Shown in pieces: positions 30,519-38,669 of a stretch of DNA of 41,298 nucleotides. The notes under the pieces are model-generated. The model was not told the origin of the DNA and ran no database searches. It saw only the letters and a program-made list of their open reading frames with translations. The stretch is from Deltaproteobacteria bacterium (GTDB lineage: Bacteria; Desulfobacterota; Desulfuromonadia; Geobacterales; Geobacteraceae): the NCBI GenBank assembly GCA_021847245.1, contig JAJZUC010000016.1:1-41298 (forward strand), in the 5' to 3' direction. How positions within the stretch are numbered: the first letter of the stretch is position 1; every line of letters starts with the position of its first letter. A program made the translations under genes and the position numbers.

Positions 30519-31045
30519 GACCTGGCCGCGTTGCATGGCTCTGCGCACTCTGTATCGGGGTTCTTCTTCTTGCGGGATGTTACCATCTGCGCCTGGAGGC
30601 GACCCCCCTCGACGTGCGGCGGTTTGAGGTCCCCCGGCCGCCGGATGACGTCTATGCCGCCGTGAAATCCCTGCTGGCGCGCGAACGGTACGAGTTCGAG
30701 CAGGAGGAGGGGAAGGAGAGGCTCCTTCTGACCGGTTTTCGCCACTTTGCCACCCGTGCGGGAGGGCTCACCCTGCCGGAGGGGGGGCGGCTCTACTTCC
30801 ACCGGCTCAGGGTCACGGTCCGGGAGGTGGCGGGGGGGAGCGAGGTGGCCGTGGAGTCGGTCGACCTGGAGATCCGCTCCAGTTACGCATACGACGAAGG
30901 GGGGAAGGTCAACTACTTCATGAAGCGCTACCCCTACGAGCACTATCCCGGCATGTTCGACCTCGATGTCGTCAACAGGGAGCTGAACGGCGTGCAAAGG
31001 GGGCTGGAAACCACCCTGCGTGCGGGAGTGGGAAATGGTCAGTGA
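30515..31045 (+). CDS. Lipoprotein of unknown function in the menaquinone operon
   Basis: A protein of 176 residues. A signal segment with a lipobox (VLLLAGC, Cys near residue 22) marks a lipoprotein. The mature part shows no family I recognise. It has a mixed alpha/beta look, with VYAAVKSLLARERYEFEQEEG and later strands alternating with charged turns. The GTG start overlaps the UbiD-type stop and its end overlaps the UbiA-type start, so it is translated with pathway enzymes. A function is not assigned. A role in the envelope near the prenyltransferase step is only inference. Confidence 0.75.
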   Translation: MRPGRVAWLCALCIGVLLLAGCYHLRLEATPLDVRRFEVPRPPDDVYAAVKSLLARERYEFEQEEGKERLLLTGFRHFATRAGGLTLPEGGRLYFHRLRVTVREVAGGSEVAVESVDLEIRSSYAYDEGGKVNYFMKRYPYEHYPGMFDLDVVNRELNGVQRGLETTLRAGVGNGQ

Positions 31046-31931
31046 TGAGCGGATCGGGACAGATATGGTGAAAAAGATAGCCGTCTTTCTGGAGATGATC
31101 AAATTCTCCCACACGGTGTTTGCGCTGCCGTTCGCGTTCACAGGGGCGGTTCTGGCCGCCGGCGGGCTCCCAACGGCGACACAGGCGTTCTGGATCCTGA
31201 TGGCGATGGTGGGTGCCCGGACCGCCGCCATGGGGTTGAACCGCCTCATCGACGCGGAGATCGACGCCCGCAACCCCCGGACCGCCGGGCGCGCCATCCC
31301 GGCGGGGCTCATCGGCAAGGGGACCGTGGGGCTCTTCATCGTCGTTTCGATCCTCCTCATGCTCCATGCGGCCCACCGCCTGAACCCCCTCTGCCTCTAC
31401 CTGTCGCCGGTGGCGCTCTTCTTCCTGGTGCTCTACTCGTACTGCAAGCGGTTCACGGCGTTCGCCCACGTGGTACTCGGCATCTGCCTCGCCGCAGCGC
31501 CGCTCGGGGCGTGGATCGCCATCCGGGGGAGCGTGGGGGTGCCGGCCGTGCTCCTCGGCCTGGCGGTCCTCTTCTGGGTCGCCGGGTTCGACATCCTCTA
31601 CGCCCTGCAGGACCTGGAGTTCGACCGGGCGAGCGGCCTCCACTCCATCCCGGTGCGGCTCGGGGTGCGCGGTTCCCTCTGGACCGCCCGCCTCTTCCAC
31701 GGGGCGATGGTCCTGCTCCTGGCGCTCCTCGTCCCCCTGGCCGGCCTGGGGGGGTGGTTCGTGGCCGGCTTTGCGCTTTGTGCCGCCATGCTCCTCTACG
31801 AGCACTGGCTCCTGCGGGGGGGGGATCTCTCCCGCCTGGACGCCGCCTTCTTCAACATGAACGGCTACATCAGCATCACCCTCTTTGTCGCCACCCTCGT
31901 CGACGTGCTGGCGGGAAGGGTGGGGGCATGA
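31035..31931 (+). CDS. UbiA-family prenyltransferase (MqnP-like)
   Basis: A protein of 298 residues with about eight or nine membrane helices. Two Asp-rich motifs bind the prenyl diphosphate: NRLIDAEIDARNPRTAGR near residues 70-87 and DILYALQDLEFDR near 185-197. It attaches a polyprenyl chain to an aromatic acid in the membrane. In this operon the acceptor is probably 1,4-dihydroxy-6-naphthoate. The ATG at 31035 has GGGAG upstream; a GTG at 31020 and an ATG at 31065 are alternatives. Its stop overlaps the next start (ATGA). Confidence 0.88.
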   Translation: MVSDERIGTDMVKKIAVFLEMIKFSHTVFALPFAFTGAVLAAGGLPTATQAFWILMAMVGARTAAMGLNRLIDAEIDARNPRTAGRAIPAGLIGKGTVGLFIVVSILLMLHAAHRLNPLCLYLSPVALFFLVLYSYCKRFTAFAHVVLGICLAAAPLGAWIAIRGSVGVPAVLLGLAVLFWVAGFDILYALQDLEFDRASGLHSIPVRLGVRGSLWTARLFHGAMVLLLALLVPLAGLGGWFVAGFALCAAMLLYEHWLLRGGDLSRLDAAFFNMNGYISITLFVATLVDVLAGRVGA

Positions 31932-32566
31932 GCGGGCGGCACGTGGTCCTTGCCCTTACCGGCGCATCGGGTGCGGCCTACGGCCTGCGGCTCGGGGGGG
32001 AGCTTCTGCGGAGGGGGCACCGGGTCACCTTCCTGGTGAGCCGGCCGGGATTCGCCGTCCTGCGCGAGGAGTGCGGTCTGGACTGGGAGGGGGGGCCGCA
32101 CGCCGTTGCCGGCCATCTCGCCGCCCATTACGGAGCGGGCGCCGGGACGCTTCACTATTATGCCGATGACGATCTCCTGGCGCCGATCGCCAGCGGTTCC
32201 CGCGCCCCCGACGCCATGGTGGTCTGCCCCTGTTCCATGGGGAGCCTTGCCCGGATTGCCGCCGGCCTCTCCGGGACCCTCATCGAGCGCTGCGCCGATG
32301 TGGCCCTCAAGGAGGGACGTCCCCTTGTCCTCGTCCCGCGGGAGACGCCGCTCTCCCCGATCCATCTGGAGAACATGCTGAGACTCGCCCGGCTCGGGGT
32401 CCGGATCGTCCCGGCCATGCCCGCCTTCTACCAGAGGCCGGCGACGGTGGACGATCTGGTGGCGTTTATGGCCGGCAAGGTCCTCGATCAGCTGGGGGTG
32501 GAGCACGACCTCTTCCCGAGGTGGGGCGCGGAGGGGGAGAACCGGCCCGGGGGGGAACAGCCATGA
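31928..32566 (+). CDS. ubiX: UbiX-family flavin prenyltransferase (MqnM-like)
   Basis: A protein of 212 residues. It starts with LALTGASGAAYGLRL, the FMN-binding turn, and has VCPCSMGSLARIAAG near residue 100 and RPLVLVPRETPLSPIHLENML near 137. UbiX makes prenylated FMN, the cofactor of UbiD decarboxylases, which explains its place in an operon with the gene at 29085. Start and stop codons overlap those of both neighbours, a mark of strong translational coupling. Confidence 0.93.
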   Translation: MSGRHVVLALTGASGAAYGLRLGGELLRRGHRVTFLVSRPGFAVLREECGLDWEGGPHAVAGHLAAHYGAGAGTLHYYADDDLLAPIASGSRAPDAMVVCPCSMGSLARIAAGLSGTLIERCADVALKEGRPLVLVPRETPLSPIHLENMLRLARLGVRIVPAMPAFYQRPATVDDLVAFMAGKVLDQLGVEHDLFPRWGAEGENRPGGEQP

Positions 32567-33645
32567 TTTCACTTTCTGCCATAACCGCCAAGGTCGATGC
32601 CGGCGAGCGGATCACCGACGAGGAGGCCCTCTTCCTCTTCGACTCCCGGGATCTCCTCGCCGTGGGGGAGCTGGCCGCCGCCGTCAACCGCCGCCGTAAC
32701 GGCGACCGGGTCTTCTTCAACGTCAACCGCCACATCAACCACACGAACATCTGCGTGAACCGCTGCGCCTTCTGCGCCTTCTCCCGCACGGCCGACGAGC
32801 CGGGGGCCTACCTCTACGACCTGGAGGAGATCCGCAACCGAGCCGTGGAGGCGTGCGCCCAGGGGGCCACCGAGATCCACATCGTCGGTGGCCTCCATCC
32901 CGATCTCCCCTTCGACTTCTACCTGGAGATGCTCCGGACCGTGAAGGGGGTCTCCCCCGGCCTCCACGTGAAGGCGTTCACTGCCGTGGAGATCGACTAC
33001 CTCGCCCGCATCGCGGGGCTCTCCCTCGCCGAGACCCTGCGGAAGCTGAAGGAGGCGGGGCTTGGCTCCCTTCCCGGCGGCGGGGCGGAGATCCTGGGGG
33101 AAGCGGTGCGGCAGAAGCTCTGTCCCGAGAAGATCTCGGGGGAGCGGTGGCTCGCCGTCATGGAGGAGGTCCACCGGGCGGGGCTCAAGTCCAACGCCAC
33201 CATGCTCTTCGGCCACATCGAGAGTTACGCCGACCGCATCGACCACATGCGGCGGCTGCGGGAGCTTCAGGACCGCACCGGCGGCTTCCAGGTCTTCATC
33301 CCCCTCGCCTTCCAGAAGGAGAACAACCCCCTCGGCCACCTGAAGCGCCCCGGTCCCGGTGGGGTCGACGCCCTGAAGACCCTGGCGGTGGCCCGCATCT
33401 ACCTCGACAACTTCGCCAACATCAAGGCCTACTGGGTCATGCTCGGGGTGAAGATCGCCCAGACGGCCCTCGCCTTCGGGGTGAACGACCTGGACGGCAC
33501 CGTGGTGGAGGAGCGGATCGGCCACGACGCCGGCGCCGCCTCTCCCCAGACCATGGGGCGCGACGAGATCGTTGCCCTGATCCGCAAGGCCGGCCGGGTG
33601 CCGGTGGAGCGGGATACCCTCTACAACGAACTGCGGACCTGCTGA
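32563..33645 (+). CDS. mqnE: Aminofutalosine synthase MqnE (radical SAM)
   Basis: A protein of 360 residues. The radical SAM cluster motif is C64-x3-C68-x2-C71 (CVNRCAFC). HIVGGLHPDLPFDFYLEML, VKAFTAVEIDYLA and the C-terminal VNDLDGTVVEERIGHDAGA are typical of MqnE. It joins the enolpyruvyl benzoate made by MqnA to adenosine to give aminofutalosine. The ATG at 32563 overlaps the ubiX stop. Its stop overlaps the mqnC start by one base. MqnA and the other steps are not in this window. Confidence 0.92.
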   Translation: MISLSAITAKVDAGERITDEEALFLFDSRDLLAVGELAAAVNRRRNGDRVFFNVNRHINHTNICVNRCAFCAFSRTADEPGAYLYDLEEIRNRAVEACAQGATEIHIVGGLHPDLPFDFYLEMLRTVKGVSPGLHVKAFTAVEIDYLARIAGLSLAETLRKLKEAGLGSLPGGGAEILGEAVRQKLCPEKISGERWLAVMEEVHRAGLKSNATMLFGHIESYADRIDHMRRLRELQDRTGGFQVFIPLAFQKENNPLGHLKRPGPGGVDALKTLAVARIYLDNFANIKAYWVMLGVKIAQTALAFGVNDLDGTVVEERIGHDAGAASPQTMGRDEIVALIRKAGRVPVERDTLYNELRTC

Positions 33646-34709
33646 TGACGACGCTAGCCCTGGAAAAGAGCGAGCGGGGAGAACCCCTCACCCGTGCCGA
33701 GGCGCTGGCGCTGCTGACCGCCGGCGATCTCCTTGCCCTGGGACGGACCGCCGACCGCATCCGCCGCCGGCTGCACCCCGAAAACCTGGTCACCTTCGTG
33801 GTGGACCGCAACGTGAACTACACCAACGTCTGCGACTCCAAGTGCCGGTTCTGCGCCTTCTACCGCGACCTCGGGGCCCCGGACGCCTACCTCCTCGGCG
33901 AGGAGACGATCTACGCCAAGATCGCCGAGCTGGTGGAGCGGGGGGGGACCCAGCTCCTGATGCAGGGGGGGCTCCACCCGAACCTCGGGATCGAGTGGTT
34001 CGAGGAGCTCTTCCGGGGGATCAGGGAGCGCTTTCCCCGGGTGCAGAACCACTCTCTCTCGCCCGCGGAGATCACCCAGATCGCCGCCATCTCGAAGCTC
34101 GATCTCCCCGAGGCGATCCGGCGGCTGCGGGAGGCCGGGCTCGATTCGATCCCCGGCGGCGGGGCCGAGATCCTCGTGGACAGCGTGCGGCAGGAGATCT
34201 CCCCCAAGAAGATCGGCTGGGAGGGGTGGGCGGCGGTGATGCGCGAGGCGGCCCGGCAGGGGATGCCGACCACCGCCACCATGATGTTCGGCAGCACCGA
34301 GGGGCCAGAGGATATCGTCGAACATCTCTTCCGGATCCGGGAGCTCCAGGCTGCGGGGGGCTCCTTCACCGCCTTCATCCCCTGGACCTACCAGCCGGGG
34401 AACACCGAGCTCGGCGGCCGCAGCGCCACCGGCGTCGAGTACCTGAAGGTGCTGGCGCTCTCCCGGATCATCCTCGACAACGTCCCGAACATCCAGGCGA
34501 GCTGGGTGACCCAGGGGGCCGCCATGGCCCAAGTGGCGCTCTTCTTCGGGGCCAACGACCTGGGGGGAACCATGCTGGAGGAGAACGTGGTCGCCGCTGC
34601 CGGCTGCACCTTCCGGATGAGCCGGGAGGAGATGGTGGAGCTGATCCGCGACGCCGGCTTCCGGGCGGCCCAGCGAACGACGCTCTACGAAATAATCCAC
34701 GAGTTTTAG
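33645..34709 (+). CDS. mqnC: Dehypoxanthine futalosine cyclase MqnC (radical SAM)
   Basis: A protein of 354 residues, a relative of MqnE. The cluster motif is C63-x3-C67-x2-C70 (CDSKCRFC). LLMQGGLHPNLGIEWFEEL, VQNHSLSPAEI, DSIPGGGAEILVD and SFTAFIPWTYQPGNTEL are as in MqnC. It cyclises dehypoxanthine futalosine to the naphthoate precursor. The ATG overlaps the mqnE stop. The frame is open well upstream, but that part lies inside mqnE and is a high-GC artefact. It is the last gene of the menaquinone operon. Confidence 0.93.
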   Translation: MTTLALEKSERGEPLTRAEALALLTAGDLLALGRTADRIRRRLHPENLVTFVVDRNVNYTNVCDSKCRFCAFYRDLGAPDAYLLGEETIYAKIAELVERGGTQLLMQGGLHPNLGIEWFEELFRGIRERFPRVQNHSLSPAEITQIAAISKLDLPEAIRRLREAGLDSIPGGGAEILVDSVRQEISPKKIGWEGWAAVMREAARQGMPTTATMMFGSTEGPEDIVEHLFRIRELQAAGGSFTAFIPWTYQPGNTELGGRSATGVEYLKVLALSRIILDNVPNIQASWVTQGAAMAQVALFFGANDLGGTMLEENVVAAAGCTFRMSREEMVELIRDAGFRAAQRTTLYEIIHEF

Positions 34710-34732
34710 TGGCTCGCAGCCGGCTATGTAGC

Positions 34733-34816
34733 TCCCCCCTGCCCCCCTCTTAACCCAAGAGGGGGGAAAGCTTACTCCTCCCCTTAGATTAAGGGGAGGT
34801 TGGGAGGGGTTATCAA
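34733..34816. repeat. Intergenic palindromic element with two hairpins
   Basis: CCCCCCTCTT (34742-34751) pairs with AAGAGGGGGG (34757-34766), and CCTCCCCTTA (34777-34786) pairs with TAAGGGGAGG (34790-34799). Purine- or pyrimidine-rich flanks (CCCCCC upstream, GGGAGGGG downstream) frame them. The layout resembles dispersed intergenic repeats. It may also end transcription after mqnC. Confidence 0.55.
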
Positions 34817-34841
34817 TCAATTCCCACGACTGGAGATTTCC

Positions 34842-35984
34842 TTGTCCTTCCAATTCGTTTCACCCGACATCATCACCACCCCCGAAGGGGTCCGCCGCCT
34901 TGCCGAGCGCCTCGGCCGGGAGCCTCTCGTTGCCTGCGACCTGGAGGCCGACTCCATGCACCACTACCAGGAGAAGGTCTGCCTCCTCCAGTTCGCGGTG
35001 CCGGGGTATGCCGCCATCGTCGACCCCCTGGCCGTCCCCGACCTCTCCCCCCTGGCCTCGCTCTTCGCCGATCCCTCCCGGCGCAAGGTCTTCCACGGCG
35101 CCGACTACGACATCCGGTCGCTGCATCGCGATTTCGGGATCGAGGTGAACACCCTATTCGACACCATGATCGCATGCCAGTTCCTGGGGGAGCGGGAATT
35201 CGGCCTGGCGGCGGCGCTGCGCAAGCGTTTCGGGGTAGAGCTCGACAAGCAGTACCAGCGGGCTGACTGGAGCCGCCGCCCCCTCGGCGCGGGAATGATC
35301 GAATACGCCGTAAAGGACACGACGCTCCTCATCGATCTCTATCGGCAGTTGGAGGGTGAGCTGCGGGAGAAGGGGCGGCTGGCGTGGGTGGAGGAGGAGT
35401 GCGTGCTCCTCAGCAGGGTGCGGATGGCGCAGCGCGGCGACGAGCCGCTGTTTCTCCGGTTCAAGGGGGCGGCCCGTCTGGACCGCCGGACCCTGGCGGT
35501 GCTGGAGGAGATTCTCCGGTTCCGTGACCGGCGCGCCCGGCAGGCCGATCTGCCGCCGTTCAAGATCCTGGGGACCGAAACGGTGCGGGAGCTGGCCGAG
35601 AAACGCCCCCGGTCGGCCGGCGAGCTTGCCGGGATCACGGGGATTACGGAGAAGGTGGCGGCCCGTTACGGCGAAGGGATCCTGCGGGCGGTGGAGAAGG
35701 GGATGGCGATTCCCGAACGGAATCTGCCGGCCTACCCCCGGGAGGAGCGCCGCCGTATGAGCGGCCCCGAGGAGCAGCGGCTGAAGGCCCTGAAGGGGTG
35801 GCGCGAAAAGGAGGCGGCGCGGCTCGGGATCGACATGGGGTATCTGGCCAACAACGCCCTCCTGGAGCAGCTGGCCATCGCCGCTCCCCGCTCTGATGCG
35901 GAGCTTGACGCCATCGGCCTGAGGCAATGGCAGAAGCGGGAGTTCGGCCCGACGATCCTGGCGCTCCTCACTGCCATCCGGTAA
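34842..35984 (+). CDS. rnd: Ribonuclease D
   Basis: A protein of 380 residues. The DEDD exonuclease domain has VACDLEADSMHHY (first Asp and Glu), FHGADYDIRSLH, FDTMIACQFLG and YAVKDTTLLIDLY (last Asp with its Tyr). An HRDC domain follows around residues 205-290. It trims 3' ends of tRNA and other structured RNAs. The start is probably TTG at 34842, with TGGAG six bases before; a frame start at 34800 is inside the repeat element. It is convergent with the zinc-ribbon gene, with only 12 bases between. Confidence 0.9.
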   Translation: MSFQFVSPDIITTPEGVRRLAERLGREPLVACDLEADSMHHYQEKVCLLQFAVPGYAAIVDPLAVPDLSPLASLFADPSRRKVFHGADYDIRSLHRDFGIEVNTLFDTMIACQFLGEREFGLAAALRKRFGVELDKQYQRADWSRRPLGAGMIEYAVKDTTLLIDLYRQLEGELREKGRLAWVEEECVLLSRVRMAQRGDEPLFLRFKGAARLDRRTLAVLEEILRFRDRRARQADLPPFKILGTETVRELAEKRPRSAGELAGITGITEKVAARYGEGILRAVEKGMAIPERNLPAYPREERRRMSGPEEQRLKALKGWREKEAARLGIDMGYLANNALLEQLAIAAPRSDAELDAIGLRQWQKREFGPTILALLTAIR

Positions 35985-35996
35985 GCGCGCTCCCGC

Positions 35997-36782
35997 TTAT
36001 CCTTTCTTGTCGTCCGGCTCCCCGAAAATCGATTCGAACTCGTCGGACGAGAAGGCATCAAGCTCGACCTTTGGTCCCGCAGCGGGAGGGGGTTCGGGCT
36101 TTTTTTCCGTCTCCTCCCATTCAAAGCTCTCCAGTTCAAAGGAGGCCGGCGCCTCCTCCTCCGCCGGGGTGGCCGACGCCGGTTCGATGGCGAACCCCGG
36201 GAGCGTATCCGTCGGCGTGTCCCACGGATTTTCCAGTTCGACCCCGGCCGAGGTGTCGGTCACCGCTGCGGCGAGCATCGGGTCGGGCGCATCGGTCTCC
36301 AGGAGACTCGCAAACCCGTCATCGACGCTGCTCTCCGCGGCGAAAGCGGGGGGAGCAGTCTCAGTGGCCGGTTCGTCGAAGGAGAAGTCGGCGAAGGAAG
36401 GTTCGGCAACGGCAGTGGGAGGGGGTTCGGGCGCGGCGGTAGGTTCGAGGTCGAAGGAGAAGGTCTCCTCCGCCGGTGCCGGTTTGGCGGTTTCTGCAAT
36501 ACCGAAATCGAGATCGGGGAAGATGTCGTCCTCTGGCTTCGGCGGGGGTGGGGAGGGGGGGGCCGGAGGCTCCCACGTGAACGATGCGTCCGCCGGGGGC
36601 GGTGGTGCGTCGACGGGGGAAACCACCGTCAGCGGGGCCGCCACGGTCGCAGCCGCCGCGGCAGCCGGAACGACGATGGGGCGGATGCCGTGGCTCATCT
36701 TGAACCCGGCCAGATCGTGGTTGCACTTCCTGCAGGTGTCGAGAAACTCGAAGCTGTTATACCCACACTTGGGACATTTCAT
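35997..36782 (-). CDS. Zinc-ribbon protein with acidic, proline-rich disordered tail
   Basis: A protein of 261 residues. Only the N-terminus has structure: CPKCGYNSFEFLDTCRKCNHDL, i.e. two CxxC pairs of a zinc ribbon at residues 3-20. The rest is rich in Pro, Ala, Glu and Asp, with repeated Phe-Asp-like short acidic motifs (FSFDLE, FSFDEP, FESIFG), and is almost surely disordered. Such tails often bind partners. No function is known to me. It is the third gene of a minus-strand run with prmA and rsmE, 44 bases after rsmE. Confidence 0.8.
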   Translation of the reverse strand: MKCPKCGYNSFEFLDTCRKCNHDLAGFKMSHGIRPIVVPAAAAAATVAAPLTVVSPVDAPPPPADASFTWEPPAPPSPPPPKPEDDIFPDLDFGIAETAKPAPAEETFSFDLEPTAAPEPPPTAVAEPSFADFSFDEPATETAPPAFAAESSVDDGFASLLETDAPDPMLAAAVTDTSAGVELENPWDTPTDTLPGFAIEPASATPAEEEAPASFELESFEWEETEKKPEPPPAAGPKVELDAFSSDEFESIFGEPDDKKG

Positions 36783-36826
36783 CGGCTGATGCTCCTTGCA
36801 CGGGACAACGCCGCTGCCCTGTCCCG

Positions 36827-37585
36827 CTATGTCGTTGGTCCTGCACTCCCGAGGTCGCCGAACAGATACTGGAAGATCGCCACGAGGGCTATCCCCGCGG
36901 TTTCGGTCCGCAGTATCCGCCGACCGAGGGTTACCGGAACGAACCCGCCTCTCCGGGCAAGGTCGGCCTCTGCGGGAGAGATCCCCCCTTCGGGACCGAC
37001 GATGACAGCGATGCTCTCCGGAAGGGGGGTGGCGGAAAGGATGTCCCGCAGGCCGGTGAGCCGCTCCTCCTCCCAGAGAAGGAGCCTGAGGTCGTGGTCG
37101 GCCTCGTCGGCCACCGCTCCCATGCCGGGGGCAAACCGCACCGTCGGGACAACCCCCCTCCCTGCCTGGCGGGACGCCTCCTCGGCCACCCGTTGCCAGC
37201 GGCGGAGTTTTTCCGCTTCCCGCTCCCCGGTGATGCGGCTGACGGAGCGGGCCGCCTGGAACGGGACCACCTCGGTTACCCCGAGCTCAGTGCATTTCTG
37301 CAAGATGAGTTCCATCTTGTCCCCCTTCGGCACCCCCTGGTAGAGGGTGATGCGGGGGGCCGCACCGGACGGCGCCGCGGCGCACCGCCGGGTGATGGCA
37401 ACCCGGAGGCTCTCCCGCCCGATCTCCCGGATGATCCCGGTGCATTCGCAGCCGCGACCGTCGGCGAGCTGGACGCAGGTGTCAATTTTCAGGCGCAGCA
37501 CCTTCGCCATGTGACGAAAAAGGTCGCCGCGCACCTCGACGGTTTCTCCCGAGAGGTCGGCGCCGGGGAGGATGAAGCGGCGCAC
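36827..37585 (-). CDS. rsmE: 16S rRNA m3U1498 methyltransferase
   Basis: A protein of 252 residues of the SPOUT family. An N-terminal PUA-like region (GETVEVRGDLFRHMAKVLRL) is followed by the knotted domain with VPKGDKMELILQKCTELGV, VIVGPEGGISPAE and LGRRILRTETAGIALV. It methylates U1498 of 16S rRNA (E. coli numbering). The start is GTG, one base after the prmA stop. It is cotranscribed with prmA, a common pairing. Confidence 0.94.
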   Translation of the reverse strand: MRRFILPGADLSGETVEVRGDLFRHMAKVLRLKIDTCVQLADGRGCECTGIIREIGRESLRVAITRRCAAAPSGAAPRITLYQGVPKGDKMELILQKCTELGVTEVVPFQAARSVSRITGEREAEKLRRWQRVAEEASRQAGRGVVPTVRFAPGMGAVADEADHDLRLLLWEEERLTGLRDILSATPLPESIAVIVGPEGGISPAEADLARRGGFVPVTLGRRILRTETAGIALVAIFQYLFGDLGSAGPTT

Positions 37586-37586
37586 G

Positions 37587-38516
37587 CTACGCCCCCCTCC
37601 GGTAGACGAGGCAGCTCCATTCGCCGTCGTGGCGGGCCGACCGGAGGGAGAGGCCGGTGGCGGTGAAGCCGGCGATGACGTACTCTTCCCGCTCCCGGAG
37701 AATTCCGGAGAGGACGAGGAAGCCGCCGGTGGCGACCTTCACCGCCAGCTCCCCCGCCATCCGGACCAGGTCTTCGGCGAGGATGTTGGCGAGGGTCACG
37801 GCAAAGACCCCGGGGATGGCCGCCAGGGGGGTGGTGACGAGCTCGACGGTGTCGGCGACGCCGTTCAGGGTGCAGTTCTCCGCCGCCACGACCACGGCGT
37901 CGGGGTCGATGTCGGTACCGACCACGCGGCGGGCGCCGAGCTTGGCGGCGGCGATGGCCAGGATCCCCGACCCCGTCCCCACGTCGAGTACCGCCAGGGG
38001 AGAGGCGTCGGCCGTCGGGAGCGCGGCGACGATTTCCTCCAGGGCTTCGAGGCAGAGGCGGGTGGTCGGGTGCGTGCCGGTGCCGAAGGCCATGCCGGGG
38101 TCGAGCTCGATCACCAGGTCGCCGGGAAGGGGGGCGAACGGCTCCCAGGTCGGCTTGATCACGAGGTGCCTGCCGATGCGCGCCGGCGCGAAGTGCTGGC
38201 GCCATCCCGTGGCCCAGTCTTCCTCGCGGATCATGGTGACGCTGGGGGTGGGGATGCTGTCGGCCCCGAACCGTGGGCCGTGCTCCCGGAGAAACTGCTC
38301 CAGTTCGGCGATCCGGGCATCGAGCCCGTCGCCGGGGGCGAAATAGCCCCGCACGGTCTTGACCGGAGACTCCCGGATCGTGTCGATGGAGAAGGTGTCT
38401 ACCTCCAGATTGTCGATGCTGACGCCGTTTCCCGTCAGCTCGACGAGGTAGTCGGCGACGAGGTCGACCATGGCAGCTGGGATTTCGCAGCAGACCTCGG
38501 CCCAGACTTTGTTCAT
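37587..38516 (-). CDS. prmA: Ribosomal protein L11 methyltransferase
   Basis: A protein of 309 residues. The N-terminal substrate domain is followed by the SAM-binding DVGTGSGILAIAAAKLGA near residue 200; LDPGMAFGTGTHPTT and NILAEDL, typical of PrmA, are also present. It trimethylates ribosomal protein L11. It is the first gene of the minus-strand run. A weak promoter (TTGTCT, 17 bases, TACGTT) may lie at 38604-38576. Confidence 0.95.
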   Translation of the reverse strand: MNKVWAEVCCEIPAAMVDLVADYLVELTGNGVSIDNLEVDTFSIDTIRESPVKTVRGYFAPGDGLDARIAELEQFLREHGPRFGADSIPTPSVTMIREEDWATGWRQHFAPARIGRHLVIKPTWEPFAPLPGDLVIELDPGMAFGTGTHPTTRLCLEALEEIVAALPTADASPLAVLDVGTGSGILAIAAAKLGARRVVGTDIDPDAVVVAAENCTLNGVADTVELVTTPLAAIPGVFAVTLANILAEDLVRMAGELAVKVATGGFLVLSGILREREEYVIAGFTATGLSLRSARHDGEWSCLVYRRGA

Positions 38517-38612
38517 GGATGCTCCTTTGCGGCGAATTTCCCGTTGTGGCGCGCCGCGGGCGCAAAAGGTGAGCTAACGTAGCAGAACTAAAAGGGTAAG
38601 ACAATAAAAACC

Positions 38613-38641
38613 TTGACAAATCGGTCCGGGCGCGGTCTAAT
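38613..38641 (+). promoter_or_regulatory. Promoter of the M20 amidohydrolase gene
   Basis: TTGACA (38613-38618), 17 bases, TCTAAT (38636-38641). Transcription would start near 38648, 22 bases before the ATG. Confidence 0.7.
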
Positions 38642-38669
38642 TTTCATTAGAAATGGTTCGGGGTGAGGG

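Noticed and set aside
32853..33644. Upstream extension of the mqnC frame
   Set aside because: It lies inside mqnE in another frame, is Pro/Arg/Gly rich and has no ribosome site. The real start is at 33645.
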